Shown here: positions 1 through 11,055 of the stretch, piece after piece
Position numbering within the stretch: position 1 is the first letter of the stretch
Layout of the letters: the number at the start of each line of letters is the position of its first letter
Origin: Staphylococcus microti
GTDB lineage: Bacteria; Bacillota; Bacilli; Staphylococcales; Staphylococcaceae
NCBI RefSeq assembly: GCF_000934465.1
Contig: NZ_JXWY01000175.1
Coordinates: 45,118 to 109,117 of the forward strand
Reading direction: 5' to 3'
DNA: 64,000 bases
Notes under the pieces: generated by a model
Told to the model about the DNA's origin: nothing
Database searches by the model: none
What the model saw: the letters and a program-made list of their open reading frames with translations, nothing else
Made by a program: the position numbers and the translations under genes

Positions 1-1
1 T

Positions 2-1534
2 GCATTAAGTATTCTCGTATTTATTATGAGTATTGTGTCTTTACTCAATAACTTTGGGATTATTTTTGACGCAGCTGAATCGAAGCAACATATTTGGTAC
101 ATCACTTTGTTTATTTTAAATGTGAGTGCCGGAATGATATTATTTCTTAACTTAAAAGGGATTATTTTAAGAAGTAAACGTGCGATATTATTCGCAATTG
201 TTGCGCTAACGATTTTTGTCATATCGAATGTTTTTGTATATGGAATTAAAGGTGTTTCTATTACGACAGTTTTAGCATTATTACTACTCGGTGCACTCAT
301 TTTTGCGTATCGTAAATCGCGTATATTAAAACGGCCTATTCGATTAAAAGCTTTCATTTATATGGGCTTTGTTATCGCATTCGTTTTATATCTTAACCAA
401 TTGTTGATGAAAGGATTTTTAGAACTAATAGATGTTGAAATGCCGAAAGTGGACATCTTTTTATTAAAATCTGCATTTTGGTTGTCGCTTATCGGTATGT
501 CCTTACTTGTTGTCGCAATCATTAAGTTCTTCCAATGGCGTTATCTTCGACCAAATACGTATAATGATTTTAATGTCGCACAGCAGATTATGGAGACACA
601 TGGCGGTCATTTACTAAGTCATCTATTACACAGTGGCGATAAACATGTTTATGTGAATGAGGCACAAAATGCTTTCTTAATGTATCGTTATACACGAGAT
701 GCTTTTGTTGTATTAGGCGATCCTGTCGGTGATAAAACGGGATTCTATTCGTTGCTGGAAGAATTTTATAACCATGCAACGTTTCTTGGTGCGGATGTGC
801 TGTTCTACCAAGTTTCGGAAGGACAGCTGCCACTTTATCATGAATTCGGCAATCAATTTTTCAAATTAGGCGAAGAAGCGTTGATTGATGTACCAAACTT
901 TACGGTAGCTGGGAAGAAAAGACGTGGTTTCCGTGCGACGTTAAATAAGTTTGAAACGCAAGGCTATACATTTGAAATTTTAGATACGCCGCTAGATGAA
1001 GAAACGTATCAACGATTGCGAAAAATTAGCGATATTTGGCTCGGTCAGCAGTCAGAGTTCTATTTCTCGGTCGGTCATTTCAATCGTACGTATGTCAACA
1101 AAGCACCTGTTGCGGTGTTGAAAAATGCTGAAGGACAAATAGAGGCGTTTGCGACGTTAATGCCAGTCGATGGTAAAACAACGATTTCTGTCGATTTAAT
1201 TCGTTGGAATAGAGACATTGATTTACCGTTTATGGATGGTTTGTATTTACACATGATTTTATGGGCACAAACAGCAGGATATGAGCGATTTAATATGGGT
1301 ATGGCAACGTTGTCGAATGTCGGTCAAGTACCATACGGTCATATGAAAGAGAAGCTTGTTGGACGCTTTTATGAACATTTCAATGGTTTGTACAGTTTCC
1401 AAGGTCTACGTCAATACAAAAGTAAATTTGGACCGAATTGGGAATCACGTTATCTCATTTATCATCGTTCACAAACTGTCTGGGAATGTTTGTTAAGAGT
1501 GACGCGTATTATACGTAAAAAATATAGAGTATAG
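2..1534 (+). CDS. mprF: MprF, phosphatidylglycerol lysyltransferase (3' part)
   Basis: Integral membrane enzyme that transfers lysine from Lys-tRNA to phosphatidylglycerol and flips the product outward, lowering sensitivity to cationic peptides and daptomycin. The reading frame is open to the left edge, so the gene is cut by the window; about 510 C-terminal residues of a protein of about 840 are present. Several hydrophobic segments come first, followed by the soluble C-terminal synthase domain (DUF2156 fold) from roughly residue 180 to the end. The tail is basic and ends in IIRKKYRV. A hairpin with a T-run follows the stop, and the next gene (msrA) converges on it. Identity rests on the domain order and on the mprF-msrA-msrR neighbourhood known from S. 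aureus. Confidence 0.95.
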   Translation, partial: ALSILVFIMSIVSLLNNFGIIFDAAESKQHIWYITLFILNVSAGMILFLNLKGIILRSKRAILFAIVALTIFVISNVFVYGIKGVSITTVLALLLLGALIFAYRKSRILKRPIRLKAFIYMGFVIAFVLYLNQLLMKGFLELIDVEMPKVDIFLLKSAFWLSLIGMSLLVVAIIKFFQWRYLRPNTYNDFNVAQQIMETHGGHLLSHLLHSGDKHVYVNEAQNAFLMYRYTRDAFVVLGDPVGDKTGFYSLLEEFYNHATFLGADVLFYQVSEGQLPLYHEFGNQFFKLGEEALIDVPNFTVAGKKRRGFRATLNKFETQGYTFEILDTPLDEETYQRLRKISDIWLGQQSEFYFSVGHFNRTYVNKAPVAVLKNAEGQIEAFATLMPVDGKTTISVDLIRWNRDIDLPFMDGLYLHMILWAQTAGYERFNMGMATLSNVGQVPYGHMKEKLVGRFYEHFNGLYSFQGLRQYKSKFGPNWESRYLIYHRSQTVWECLLRVTRIIRKKYRV

Positions 1535-1556
1535 AACAAAAGGTTTTAATCTTTTA

Positions 1557-1586
1557 TGGTGGGATGGCATAGGCTGTCTCACCTTT
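1557..1586 (+). terminator. Terminator of mprF
   Basis: GGTGGGA pairs with TCTCACC (one G-U pair) and is followed by TTTTT, just after the mprF stop. Confidence 0.65.
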
Positions 1587-1589
1587 TTA

Positions 1590-1641
1590 CATATAAAAAA
1601 TGGGCAGCAACCTTAATCCATGAGATTAGGTGACTGCCCAT
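1590..1641 (-). terminator. Terminator of msrA
   Basis: A long hairpin with arms beginning TGGGCAG and ending CTGCCCA. On the minus strand it is followed by TTTTTT, directly downstream of the msrA stop. Confidence 0.75.
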
Positions 1642-1654
1642 ATTGTATCAGTGA

Positions 1655-2173
1655 TTATTTAAGATGATGTGCTTTCGCAAACGCAGCGCGGTCTGCTTCT
1701 TCTTGTGCAAAACGTTCAGGCTGTTTTTTATAAAAATCTTGATGATAGTCTTCCGCTTCATAAAAATCCGAAACAGGTAGGACTTTTGTTGCGATCGCTT
1801 TATCATGATCGAATGTATCTTTCAAGCTATCGATATAAGCTTCAGCCATTTCTTTCTGATCCTCATTCGTATAGAAAATAGCTGTGCGATATTGTGAGCC
1901 ACGGTCTTGAAATTGACCGTCTGCATCAGTTGGATCGATGACAGAAAAGAAAATTTCTAATAGTTTGTGGTAGGAAAAAAGTGCTACGTCATACTCAATT
2001 TTGACAACTTCATAGTGACCTGTTTCGCCGGTTTTCACTGCTTCATAAGTAGGATTACTTACATGCCCACCCATATAACCGGAAGTGACTTTCTCAATAC
2101 CTTCATGCTGATCAAAAGGTTTCGTCATACACCAAAAGCAGCCACCTGCAAAATAAGCTGTATTTATATTCAT
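1655..2173 (-). CDS. msrA: Peptide methionine (S)-S-oxide reductase (stand-alone copy)
   Basis: Reduces the S-epimer of methionine sulfoxide in proteins, using thioredoxin. The family motif GGCFWC lies at residues 10-15, with the catalytic Cys12, and GYMGG and GHYEVV further on are typical. At 172 residues it is full length. The start is supported by an AGGAAGG ribosome binding site. It stands alone between mprF and msrR and has its own terminator. A second paralogue, paired with msrB, is at 44100-44624, so the strain has at least two MsrA enzymes, as S. aureus does. Confidence 0.95.
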   Translation of the reverse strand: MNINTAYFAGGCFWCMTKPFDQHEGIEKVTSGYMGGHVSNPTYEAVKTGETGHYEVVKIEYDVALFSYHKLLEIFFSVIDPTDADGQFQDRGSQYRTAIFYTNEDQKEMAEAYIDSLKDTFDHDKAIATKVLPVSDFYEAEDYHQDFYKKQPERFAQEEADRAAFAKAHHLK

Positions 2174-2313
2174 TTAAACACCCTTCCTGCATATATAAAT
2201 TTCACAATTTACATGGTTTTCACTTGCTTTTTAAATTGAATTTATATACCGTTAATATGTGTTTATTATAGTACATAGATACCTAATTTTGAAGATATAA
2301 GGTTGAGAAGATA

Positions 2314-3279
2314 ATGGAAAATAATTTTAAACGTAAAAACGCCAGTGCACCAGAGCAAAGTTTGAAGCGTACGAAGAAGAGACGTGTACGCAAATTACCT
2401 TTTGTTATTTTGGCAGTCGTTCTGTTACTTGTATTGCCGATTGTTTACAGCGTGAGAAGTTATCATCAAGGTTTGGAAGTCGCAAAGGAACATAATCAAG
2501 CACCTAAGCTGCATAAGTTTAATGGGGTCTCTAAAAATGATGGTAAAGCAACCGTTTTGATTTTAGGTACCGATTTAGAAGATGGCGGCGTATCTCGAAC
2601 AGATTCTATTATGATTGCACAATACGATTACATAAAAAAAGATATGAAAATTGTTTCTGTTATGCGTGATATTTATGCAGATATTCCAGGATACAATAGC
2701 TATAAAATTAATGCGGCCTATTCGTTAGGCGGTGCAGAATTAATGCGTAAAACATTAAAAGAAAATCTCGGCGTTGAGCCAGAATACTACGCAACATTGG
2801 ACTTTAAAGGGTTCGAAGCGATGATTGATGAACTAGAACCTGAAGGCATACCGATTGATGTCGAGAAAGATATGTCAGAAAAAATTGGTGTTTCTTTGAA
2901 AAAAGGACATCATCGCTTAAACGGTAAGGAATTACTAGGTTATGCAAGATTCCGTAACGATGAAGAAGGCGACTTTGGTCGTGTGCGACGTCAACAGCAA
3001 GTGATGACCGCACTTAAACAACAATTAACGGAACCTTCTTCAATCTTGAAAGCACCGAAACTTGCGGGAATTATGCGTGGCTACGTCGGAACGAACATGC
3101 CTGACTCAGCGATTTATCAAACGGGTCTGAGCTTTATTTTGCGTGGCGACAAAGACATTAAGACGTTAAGTGTCCCTGTCAAAGGCAGTTACGAAAACAT
3201 CACAACGAATGATGGTGGGGCAGCGCTTGGCATCGACAAAAAAGAAAATAAAAAACAAATTCAAGCATTTTTAGATTAA
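2314..3279 (+). CDS. msrR: MsrR, LytR-CpsA-Psr family protein
   Basis: Membrane-anchored enzyme of the LCP family, which attaches anionic polymers such as wall teichoic acid to peptidoglycan. A basic cytoplasmic N-terminus (residues 1-29) is followed by one membrane segment (about 30-46) and the extracellular LCP domain (about 75-225). Visible family motifs are RTDSIM near residue 95, VMRDIY, and the Arg-rich stretch [19 protein letters not shown]. The 321-residue length fits MsrR. It is monocistronic, with a strong terminator 4 bases after the stop. In S. aureus the orthologue affects methicillin resistance and wall teichoic acid content; the same role here is inferred. Confidence 0.93.
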   Translation: MENNFKRKNASAPEQSLKRTKKRRVRKLPFVILAVVLLLVLPIVYSVRSYHQGLEVAKEHNQAPKLHKFNGVSKNDGKATVLILGTDLEDGGVSRTDSIMIAQYDYIKKDMKIVSVMRDIYADIPGYNSYKINAAYSLGGAELMRKTLKENLGVEPEYYATLDFKGFEAMIDELEPEGIPIDVEKDMSEKIGVSLKKGHHRLNGKELLGYARFRNDEEGDFGRVRRQQQVMTALKQQLTEPSSILKAPKLAGIMRGYVGTNMPDSAIYQTGLSFILRGDKDIKTLSVPVKGSYENITTNDGGAALGIDKKENKKQIQAFLD

Positions 3280-3283
3280 AGGG

Positions 3284-3323
3284 AAAGCCATTACATGACG
3301 GTGATTGTCGTGTAATGGCTTTT
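3284..3323. terminator. Bidirectional terminator between msrR and the tautomerase gene
   Basis: AAAGCCATTACA pairs almost perfectly with TGTAATGGCTTTT. It has A-rich and T-rich flanks and lies between two convergent genes. Confidence 0.85.
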
Positions 3324-3330
3324 GTCATTT

Positions 3331-3516
3331 CTACATATCTGATTTACGTGTACCACCTAGACCGTAATGTGTCGGTTTCATTTCTTCAACAACGACTGAA
3401 ATGGCGTCACGTTGTGCATTTGTTGTTTTTTCAACAGCATCTGTCACTTCTTTAACTAAGTTTTTAAGTTGATCGTCTGTACGTCCTTCTAATAACTTTA
3501 CTGTAACGATTGGCAT
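3331..3516 (-). CDS. 4-oxalocrotonate tautomerase family protein
   Basis: A 61-residue member of the 4-oxalocrotonate tautomerase superfamily. The ATG at 3516 is chosen because it follows GAGGAG at 8 bases and gives the family start MPIVTVK. Met removal exposes Pro-1, the catalytic base. The ORF could be extended upstream, but only without a ribosome binding site. The physiological substrate in staphylococci is not known. It converges on msrR across a shared terminator. Confidence 0.9.
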   Translation of the reverse strand: MPIVTVKLLEGRTDDQLKNLVKEVTDAVEKTTNAQRDAISVVVEEMKPTHYGLGGTRKSDM

Positions 3517-3638
3517 ATCATTCGCTCCTCTCTTATGAATAATCACTTATATTATAACATCTTTAGGGGTTGCGGACATTTGTAAAAAACACGTATGATA
3601 GAGTTAAGACATGAAAGAGAAAGATGGAGGGTTTTTGA

Positions 3639-4046
3639 ATGGGCTTTGATAATATTTTGACATCATTAGGAATTGAAGGAATGAAAGTATTCGTTCATCT
3701 TGATCAAAAGACATATACCGTAGATGATACGATAACAGGCTATGTGAAATTAAAAGCAGGACTGAGTGATCAAAAAGTAACACATATTGAATTAAAGTTG
3801 CTTGAAAAATATGAAAATACAGACGAGACAAGTGAATTTACGTATCTTACAAATGAACTTGATCGCTTCGTGATTGATGAGACCTTTACAATTGATGAAA
3901 AAGAACAGAAAAAAATTATGTTTCGTTTAAATCCGGAGAAACTGGACTTTAAATCACCTACAAGTAAAATTTATTTGAATACGCACGTTTATATTGATAT
4001 GGGGATTGATGAAGAAGTAGAAGCAGAAGTCGCATACCAACGCTAA
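3639..4046 (+). CDS. Spo0M-like (SpoOM family) protein
   Basis: A 135-residue protein resembling the N-terminal half of B. subtilis Spo0M, an arrestin-like beta-sandwich. The start MGFDNILTSLGIEGMKV follows a GGAGG site. The family features seen are the KV..HLD..TY..DDTI.GYV.LK stretch and the strand pattern HIELKLLEKYE. It is shorter than the roughly 250-residue Bacillus protein; staphylococci do not sporulate, so it does something else here. I can propose no specific role. Confidence 0.75.
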   Translation: MGFDNILTSLGIEGMKVFVHLDQKTYTVDDTITGYVKLKAGLSDQKVTHIELKLLEKYENTDETSEFTYLTNELDRFVIDETFTIDEKEQKKIMFRLNPEKLDFKSPTSKIYLNTHVYIDMGIDEEVEAEVAYQR

Positions 4047-4175
4047 AGCTATATCGTTATTTGAGAGTCGTTCACCACTTATCATTTTTTGTTAGGTGGT
4101 GACGATTTTTTACTTGAAAATAGAACGTATGTTCGGTAATCTTAATACAGAGGATAAAATAAATAGGTGATGGAA

Positions 4176-5438
4176 ATGTATGATTATCATTTGTTAGAAG
4201 ATAGGGACATATTATGTATTGACCAAAAAAGTTTTTTTGCCAGTGTTGCGTGTATTGATAAAGGGCTAGATCCGATGACAACTAAACTGGCAGTTGTCGC
4301 AGATACGAAGCAACAAGGTGCGGTTGTACTCGCTGCCACACCACCATTAAAAACATTGGGGATTAAAACGGGGTCACGTTTATATGAAATACCACAGCGC
4401 AACGATATTTATATTATTAACCCAAGTATGCGCAGATATTTGGACGTATCTTTACAAATTTCAAAAATCGCATTGCGCTATGTCCCTGCTGAAGACTTAC
4501 ATCAGTACAGTATTGATGAGTTTTTTATGGACGTGACGCAAAGCTACCATCTCTTTGAAGATGATTTACATACTTTTTGTCAGCGGTTGATTAAGGAAAT
4601 TTATAACGAGACAGGTATTCAATGTACGATAGGTATTGGTTCTAATATGTTATTGAGCAAAGTAGCATTAGATAATGAAGCGAAATCGAGCGAAACACTA
4701 ATTGCTGAATGGCGCTATGAACATGTGCCTGAAAAGCTGTGGCCGATTGCGCCATTGGAAAAGTTTTGGGGGATTAGTCATCGTACTGCCAAAAGGTTAC
4801 ACAAACTCGGTATTTTTAGTATTGGGCAGTTGGCAAAGTATCCACATGAACGGTTAAAAAAAGAATTTGGCATTATAGGGACGGATCTACATTTGCATGC
4901 GAATGGTATTGATGAGAGTCGTATCAATGAAAAGCATATCACACGTATACCATCGATTTGTAAAAGCCAAATTTTAATGCGTGATTATCGCTATGAAGAA
5001 ACGCTCGTTGTGATGCAGGAGTTGGTGGAAGATGTAGCGAGTCGTTTAAGAGAGAAAGGACTCTTAGCCAAGACGATTCACTATTCGTTTGGCTATAAGA
5101 ATGGGGGAGGTGTCTCCAAACAATATACATTGCGAGAGGGGACACATTTAGAACGGGAGATTATGCATGAAATTAAGCGTCTCGCTGATAGAGATTGTGA
5201 TCGTCATGAATGGTATCGGACGTTGAGTGTCTCAGCAACGAATTTAATGCCTGAGCAAGCACAACAACTGAATTTATTTGTAGACCCCATACAGCAAGAA
5301 CGGGAAACACGTCTGGCGAAAACAATTGATGCATTACATCGAAAGTACGGTAAGGGCATTGTGTCAAAAGCAATCTCCTATACAGATGCAGGCACGAAAC
5401 ATAGTCGACTCGGCTTAATGGCCGGTCACAAAATGTAA
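4176..5438 (+). CDS. Y-family DNA polymerase (UmuC/PolY2-like)
   Basis: Translesion polymerase of about 420 residues. The ATG at 4176 is preferred because AGGTGA sits 5 bases upstream; the ORF also extends to a GTG at 4167. Catalytic features are DQKSFFASV near residue 16 (first metal-binding Asp) and SIDEFFMDV around residues 112-120 (the D-E pair), then the helix-hairpin-helix region and little finger. The DinB-type beta-clamp motif may be QLNLF near the C-terminus. It is distinct from the DinB (Pol IV) gene staphylococci carry elsewhere. A gene of this kind sits next to tyrA in S. aureus too. Confidence 0.85.
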   Translation: MYDYHLLEDRDILCIDQKSFFASVACIDKGLDPMTTKLAVVADTKQQGAVVLAATPPLKTLGIKTGSRLYEIPQRNDIYIINPSMRRYLDVSLQISKIALRYVPAEDLHQYSIDEFFMDVTQSYHLFEDDLHTFCQRLIKEIYNETGIQCTIGIGSNMLLSKVALDNEAKSSETLIAEWRYEHVPEKLWPIAPLEKFWGISHRTAKRLHKLGIFSIGQLAKYPHERLKKEFGIIGTDLHLHANGIDESRINEKHITRIPSICKSQILMRDYRYEETLVVMQELVEDVASRLREKGLLAKTIHYSFGYKNGGGVSKQYTLREGTHLEREIMHEIKRLADRDCDRHEWYRTLSVSATNLMPEQAQQLNLFVDPIQQERETRLAKTIDALHRKYGKGIVSKAISYTDAGTKHSRLGLMAGHKM

Positions 5439-5440
5439 TC

Positions 5441-5486
5441 TAAACAGACTAAGCATGAAAAAGTCACAATGCTTAGTCTGTTTAGA
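5441..5486. terminator. Strong hairpin between the polymerase gene and tyrA
   Basis: CTAAACAGACTAAGCAT is perfectly complementary to ATGCTTAGTCTGTTTAG, a 17-bp stem between convergent genes. There is no strong T-run on either side, so it may act as a convergent stop or a blocker of antisense transcription. Confidence 0.7.
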
Positions 5487-5489
5487 CAG

Positions 5490-6581
5490 TTATTCAATAT
5501 ACGTGTCAAAATCTTTGAGTGCTGTTCGTCCGCGATCTCGATCATCCGGATTTTTAAAGCTAATGCGCAGTGCACCATAAATATCTTCACGCAATTCTAA
5601 AATTCTTAGGTTGCGTATAGATATATTATGTGAACTTAAAATATCAGTAATTTGTGAGATGGTACCTGCTTTATCGGGAATATCAACGTAAAGATCGTAT
5701 GTACTTGTTAGTGCGCCTTTACCTCTAATAGGCAGTGCATCACGATACGCTTTATTTTCCGCAAAGAAGTCGTACAAATCGGTCTCGTTTTCCGTTTCAA
5801 GGGTGTGAATGACATCAGTTAATTGGGCTTGAAATTGCTTCATAATATTTAAAATATGTGTTTTGTTCTCTAATGAAATATCGCGCCACATCTCGGGATT
5901 GCTACTAGCGATACGTGTAATATCTCTAAATCCACCTGCCGCAAGTGCTTGTACGAGTGGGGCTTCTGATGCATAGTGTGCATTGAGTGAAACTAAACTA
6001 GACGCAATCAAGTGTGGCGCATGACTCACAATACCGACAACACGATCATGTGCATCTGCCGTCATTTGAATCAACTTCGCACGTGTCGATTCAAGCAGTT
6101 GTGCGATACGCGCGTGCGCATCTGCGTTTTCAGGCAAATCATGCACAAGGATATAATAGGCATTTTCAAATAAATGTTTTTTAGCATTCAACACACCGGA
6201 CTTATGACTTCCTGCCATTGGATGCCCACCAATTAAATGAATATCGTGTTGCAACAAGTTCGCTTCATGTGCTTGGATCGTTGATTTCGTACTGCCCGTA
6301 TCCGTCACAATGAGTCCTGGTTTCGTTTGAAGTGTAGGTAATGCTGCTAAATATTTAACCGTTGTTTGAACAGGTGTTGCAAAGACCATGATATCTGCCT
6401 GTTTTGCGCCTTTTCTAAAATCATCCACTGCTTTATCAATAATCCCGATTGATTGGGCACGCTCGAGCTGTTTTGGATCAGCGTCATAAGCACTTACAAT
6501 CATGTCGGGGTTTGCATCTTTTAAATTACTGGCTAGGCTACCACCAATTAATCCTAAGCCTACAAAGAAAATCTCTGTCAT
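5490..6581 (-). CDS. tyrA: Prephenate dehydrogenase
   Basis: Oxidatively decarboxylates prephenate to 4-hydroxyphenylpyruvate in tyrosine synthesis. The N-terminal NAD-binding motif GLGLIGGS, the TDTGSTK and GGHPMAGSHKSG motifs, and a C-terminal ACT domain (YDLYVDIPDKAGTISQITDIL) are all visible. ATG 6581 follows GAGGTG at 8-9 bases and gives 363 residues, the usual staphylococcal length; a GTG four codons upstream lacks spacing for a site. In S. aureus the trp operon lies between this gene and femA; here femA follows directly on the other strand. Confidence 0.95.
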   Translation of the reverse strand: MTEIFFVGLGLIGGSLASNLKDANPDMIVSAYDADPKQLERAQSIGIIDKAVDDFRKGAKQADIMVFATPVQTTVKYLAALPTLQTKPGLIVTDTGSTKSTIQAHEANLLQHDIHLIGGHPMAGSHKSGVLNAKKHLFENAYYILVHDLPENADAHARIAQLLESTRAKLIQMTADAHDRVVGIVSHAPHLIASSLVSLNAHYASEAPLVQALAAGGFRDITRIASSNPEMWRDISLENKTHILNIMKQFQAQLTDVIHTLETENETDLYDFFAENKAYRDALPIRGKGALTSTYDLYVDIPDKAGTISQITDILSSHNISIRNLRILELREDIYGALRISFKNPDDRDRGRTALKDFDTYIE

Positions 6582-6972
6582 GTCCTTGCTCACCTCATCA
6601 AATTAAATTAATTTTCAGACATTTTAACATTTTAAAGCGGTATATTGCAATGATTGTTTTTCAGAATATACAAATGTACGAAAATGAAAAGGCTATCTCA
6701 AAAAATTTGAGAAAATAAAGGGGATTTATTAACGTGTTATTGGCTAAATTGAACATGATACGTTAAAATATAGCTTGGTTAGTTATGTGACTTAAAGTAA
6801 TAAAATACGTCACACAAGCTATGGAATGAGATTAATGAAATAATGAATGCTAGTGTTGCATGAGCGACATGTGCATTTGAAACATTACATTAAGGGGCAG
6901 TCAAGTTTATTTATATGCCATAAAATAATGAGCTGAAAATGAAGATTGAATAGAGAAATTAGGAGTTTTTAT
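6582..6972. other. Divergent intergenic region tyrA/femA, with leader dyad
   Basis: No gene is seen in these 391 bases. A possible femA promoter is TTGGCT (6740-6745), 18 bases, TAAAAT (6764-6769). Just downstream, 6771-6821 forms a two-part dyad: TAGCTTG with CAAGCTA outside, and TGTGAC with GTCACA inside. It would lie at the 5' end of the femAB message. No remnant of trp genes is recognisable. Confidence 0.4.
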
Positions 6973-8232
6973 ATGAAGTTTACAAACTTAACAACAGCAG
7001 AATTTGAACAGTTTACAGAGAAGATGCCATACAGTCACTTCACACAAATGACTGGGAACTATGAACTGAAAGTTGCAGAAGGGACAGAAACCCATCTAGT
7101 AGGTATTAAAGATAACAACAATGAAGTATTAGCTGCATGTTTATTAACAGCAGTACCTGTTATGAAGTTCTTTAAATATTTTTATTCAAATAGAGGTCCT
7201 GTAATGGATTTCGAAAACGAACAACTTGTGCATTTCTTTTTCAATGAGTTATCAAAATATGTTAAAAAGCATCAAGCATTGTATTTGCGTGTAGATCCGT
7301 ATTTACCGATTTACAAACGTAACCATGAAGGCGAAAAGCTAGAAGACTACAACATGGGTTGGATGTTTGACAAGATGGCTGCACTTGGTTACGCACATGA
7401 AGGTTTTACAACAGGTTTTGATACGGTGCGTCAAATTCGTTATCATTCTGTGTTAGACTTAACGGATAAGACTGCTAAAGATGTTTTAAATAACATGGAT
7501 AGTCTGCGTAAGCGAAATACAAAAAAAGTACAAAAAAACGGTGTGAAAATTAGATTTTTATCTGAAGAGGAATTGCCGGTATTTAGAGCATTTATGGAAG
7601 ATACATCAGAAACGAAAGATTTCGTAGATCGTGAAGATGACTTTTATTACAACCGTATGAAGCATTATAAAGACCGTGTTCTTGTACCGCTTGCTTATAT
7701 CGATTTCAATGATTATATTGCCGAGCTTGAATCAGAAGCAGCACAATATAAGAAAGAAATCAATAAAGCGGAGAAAGATATTGCGAAACGCCCAGAAAAT
7801 CAAAAAGCCATTAATAAAAAGCAAAATCTTGAAAAGCAATTAGAAGCAAACCAAGCAAAGTTAACAGAGGCACATACATTGCAGGAACAACACGGTAATG
7901 AACTGCCTATTTCAGCTGGTTTCTTCATCATTAATCCATTTGAAGTTGTATACTATGCGGGTGGTACAGCCAATGCATTCCGTCATTTTGCAGGAAGTTA
8001 TGCGGTTCAATGGGAAATGATTAACTATGCGATAGATCATCACATTAATCGTTATAATTTTTACGGTATTAGCGGTGATTTTACAGAAAATGCCGAAGAT
8101 GCCGGTGTGATCAAATTTAAAAAAGGGTATAACGCAGATGTCATTGAATACATTGGTGATTTTATTAAACCGATTAATAAGCCAGCCTATGCCTTATATA
8201 CAAAGTTAAAAAATTTAAAGCAAAAGTTATAG
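6973..8232 (+). CDS. femA: FemA, glycyl transferase adding Gly2-Gly3 of the pentaglycine bridge
   Basis: Non-ribosomal peptidyltransferase that uses glycyl-tRNA to extend the interpeptide bridge on lipid II. The start [25 protein letters not shown] follows AGGAG; the upstream in-frame ATG at 6946 adds nine residues and has no site. The 419-residue length matches FemA (420). The two GNAT-like subdomains and the inserted coiled-coil arm (about residues 235-300, rich in E/K/Q) are evident, as is the signature [37 protein letters not shown]. It is followed 25 bases later by femB. Confidence 0.97.
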   Translation: MKFTNLTTAEFEQFTEKMPYSHFTQMTGNYELKVAEGTETHLVGIKDNNNEVLAACLLTAVPVMKFFKYFYSNRGPVMDFENEQLVHFFFNELSKYVKKHQALYLRVDPYLPIYKRNHEGEKLEDYNMGWMFDKMAALGYAHEGFTTGFDTVRQIRYHSVLDLTDKTAKDVLNNMDSLRKRNTKKVQKNGVKIRFLSEEELPVFRAFMEDTSETKDFVDREDDFYYNRMKHYKDRVLVPLAYIDFNDYIAELESEAAQYKKEINKAEKDIAKRPENQKAINKKQNLEKQLEANQAKLTEAHTLQEQHGNELPISAGFFIINPFEVVYYAGGTANAFRHFAGSYAVQWEMINYAIDHHINRYNFYGISGDFTENAEDAGVIKFKKGYNADVIEYIGDFIKPINKPAYALYTKLKNLKQKL

Positions 8233-8257
8233 TAGAAGAGAGAAGGGAATTAACGGT

Positions 8258-9517
8258 ATGAAATTCACAGAGTTAACAGTTGAGGAATTTGATCAATTTG
8301 TTCAAGATCCTTCTTTAGAAAGTCATTATTTTCAAGTACAAGAGAACATTGCACTACGTGAAGAAGATGGCTTTCAAGTCGTTCTATTAGGTGTTAAAGA
8401 CGAAAATAACCAAGTAATTGCAGCAAGTTTATTTTCAAAAATACCGACTATGGGAAGCTATGTTTATTACTCTAACCGTGGTCCTGTGATGGATTACAGC
8501 GACCTTGGATTAGTCGACTTTTACTTGAAGTCATTAGATGCATATTTAGCAAAAAATAAATGTTTGTACGTGAAATTAGACCCATATTGGATGTATCGTA
8601 TTTACGATAAAGATGTTCAGCCAATCACAGATAATGAAGTAGGCGAAAAGCTTGTTCAACTGCTGAAATCACACGGCTATATACATCACGGCTTTACAAC
8701 AAAATATGATTCATTAAGCCAAGTGAGATGGATGGGTGTTTTAGACTTAAAAGACCATACACCACAAACGATTAAGAAAAACTTTGATAGCCAGCGTAAA
8801 CGTAATGTGAATAAAGCGGCTAACTTTGGCGTGCAAGTGCGTTATTTAGGCGCAGAAGATTTCAATCAGTTTTTAGAATTGTACCGTGAAACAGAAGCGC
8901 GTACAGGATTTGCCTCTAAAACAGATGAATATATGGAAAGTTTCTTCCGTCATTACGGTGATAAAGCGATTGTGCCATTAGCGTATATCGACTTAGATCA
9001 GTATATTACAACGTTACAGCAAAGTTTGAATGACAAAGAAACAAGACGTGATCAAATGATGGCAAACGAAAATAAATCTGATAAGCAATTGAAGAAAATT
9101 GCGGAGTTAGATAAGCAAATTGCACATGATCAACAAGAAATGTTAAAAGCAAGTGAACTTAGAAAAACAGATGGTCCGGTATTGAACCTGGCATCAGGTA
9201 TTTTCTTTGCCAATGCGTATGAAATCAACTATTTCTCAGGTGGTTCTAGTGAGAAATACAATCACTTTATGGGACCATACGCGATGCATTGGCATATGAT
9301 TAACTATTGCTTTGAGCATGGTTACGAGCGTTACAACTTCTATGGCGTGTCTGGTGACTTTACAGAAGACAGTGAGGACTATGGCGTGTATCGCTTTAAA
9401 CGAGGTTTTAACGTACAAATTGAAGAGTTGATTGGTGATTTCTATAAACCAATTAACAAACCGAAATATGTATTGTTCCAAATGATGAATCGTATTAGAT
9501 CAAAAATTAAAAAATAG
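8258..9517 (+). CDS. femB: FemB, glycyl transferase adding Gly4-Gly5 of the pentaglycine bridge
   Basis: Paralogue of FemA (419 residues) that completes the pentaglycine bridge. It begins [16 protein letters not shown], has the coiled-coil arm at about residues 245-295, and the C-terminal [27 protein letters not shown] block shared with FemA. Ribosome binding site: GAGAGAAGGG. Co-transcribed with femA, with two terminators downstream. An intact pair implies a pentaglycine-type bridge and an essential methicillin-resistance accessory function. Confidence 0.97.
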   Translation: MKFTELTVEEFDQFVQDPSLESHYFQVQENIALREEDGFQVVLLGVKDENNQVIAASLFSKIPTMGSYVYYSNRGPVMDYSDLGLVDFYLKSLDAYLAKNKCLYVKLDPYWMYRIYDKDVQPITDNEVGEKLVQLLKSHGYIHHGFTTKYDSLSQVRWMGVLDLKDHTPQTIKKNFDSQRKRNVNKAANFGVQVRYLGAEDFNQFLELYRETEARTGFASKTDEYMESFFRHYGDKAIVPLAYIDLDQYITTLQQSLNDKETRRDQMMANENKSDKQLKKIAELDKQIAHDQQEMLKASELRKTDGPVLNLASGIFFANAYEINYFSGGSSEKYNHFMGPYAMHWHMINYCFEHGYERYNFYGVSGDFTEDSEDYGVYRFKRGFNVQIEELIGDFYKPINKPKYVLFQMMNRIRSKIKK

Positions 9518-9524
9518 TATAAAA

Positions 9525-9587
9525 AGAACCGATTATTACCATGACAATTGTATATCCCAAGCATGTATGATAATAATCGGCTTTTAT
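9525..9587 (+). terminator. First terminator after femB
   Basis: CCGATTATTA pairs with TAATAATCGG and is followed by CTTTTATG. Confidence 0.75.
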
Positions 9588-9589
9588 GA

Positions 9590-9630
9590 GCGTATGAGCA
9601 GAATTGACATTCTGTCTCATACGCGTTTTT
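9590..9630 (+). terminator. Second, tandem terminator after femB
   Basis: GCGTATGAGCAGAAT pairs with ATTCTGTCTCATACGC (one bulge) and is followed by GTTTTTG. It lies only three bases beyond the first terminator. Confidence 0.75.
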
Positions 9631-10550
<920 letters not shown>

Positions 10551-10551
10551 C

Positions 10552-10595
10552 AAAAACACTTGCAAGTACGACAAACCATACTGACAAGTGTTTAC
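10552..10595 (-). terminator. Terminator of the small membrane-protein gene
   Basis: On the minus strand AAACACTTG pairs with CAAGTGTTT, followed by TTG after a T-run. Confidence 0.65.
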
Positions 10596-10599
10596 GCTG

Positions 10600-10926
10600 T
10601 TATTTACGATCATATTCTTTTTCTAAACGTGCCAGCTCTTTTTCGTATTTCTTTTGTTGGTGACGTTTGCGCATGTCACGTGTTAAGAACCATAAAATTA
10701 AGCTAATGATTAAGCTTAAAATTGCAACGAATGCTGCATAACCTAGTAATGGTTCATACGTAATGCTATAAAAGTTCGGTAAAATAAACGATAAGATGCC
10801 TAATCCTACGAACATGATGATCGCACTGACAAACCATTTATTGAGTACGAGTGTACAAAATAATGTCAATACGAGCATCACAACGAGTGAAATCCATAAG
10901 TAATTCGGCATTTCTAAAATAGCCAT
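10600..10926 (-). CDS. Small membrane protein of unknown function
   Basis: A 108-residue protein with three predicted membrane segments (about 9-26, 33-50 and 60-82) and a long basic/acidic cytoplasmic tail (MRKRHQQKKYEKELARLEKEYDRK), likely a short coiled coil. AAGGAG lies 11 bases before the ATG, a slightly long spacing; a second ATG at codon 6 is possible. Genes with this plan are common in staphylococci. It has its own terminator. No function can be assigned from sequence. Confidence 0.75.
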   Translation of the reverse strand: MAILEMPNYLWISLVVMLVLTLFCTLVLNKWFVSAIIMFVGLGILSFILPNFYSITYEPLLGYAAFVAILSLIISLILWFLTRDMRKRHQQKKYEKELARLEKEYDRK

Positions 10927-11055
10927 TGAGTATAACGCTCCTTAAATCATTTAGTGTTTACAATTCATTATACTAAAAATTAATCAAACGTACATTAAAT
11001 AATTGCTACAGTAAATATGGTATGATATTAACAACACAATTAAGGGGGTTATTAA

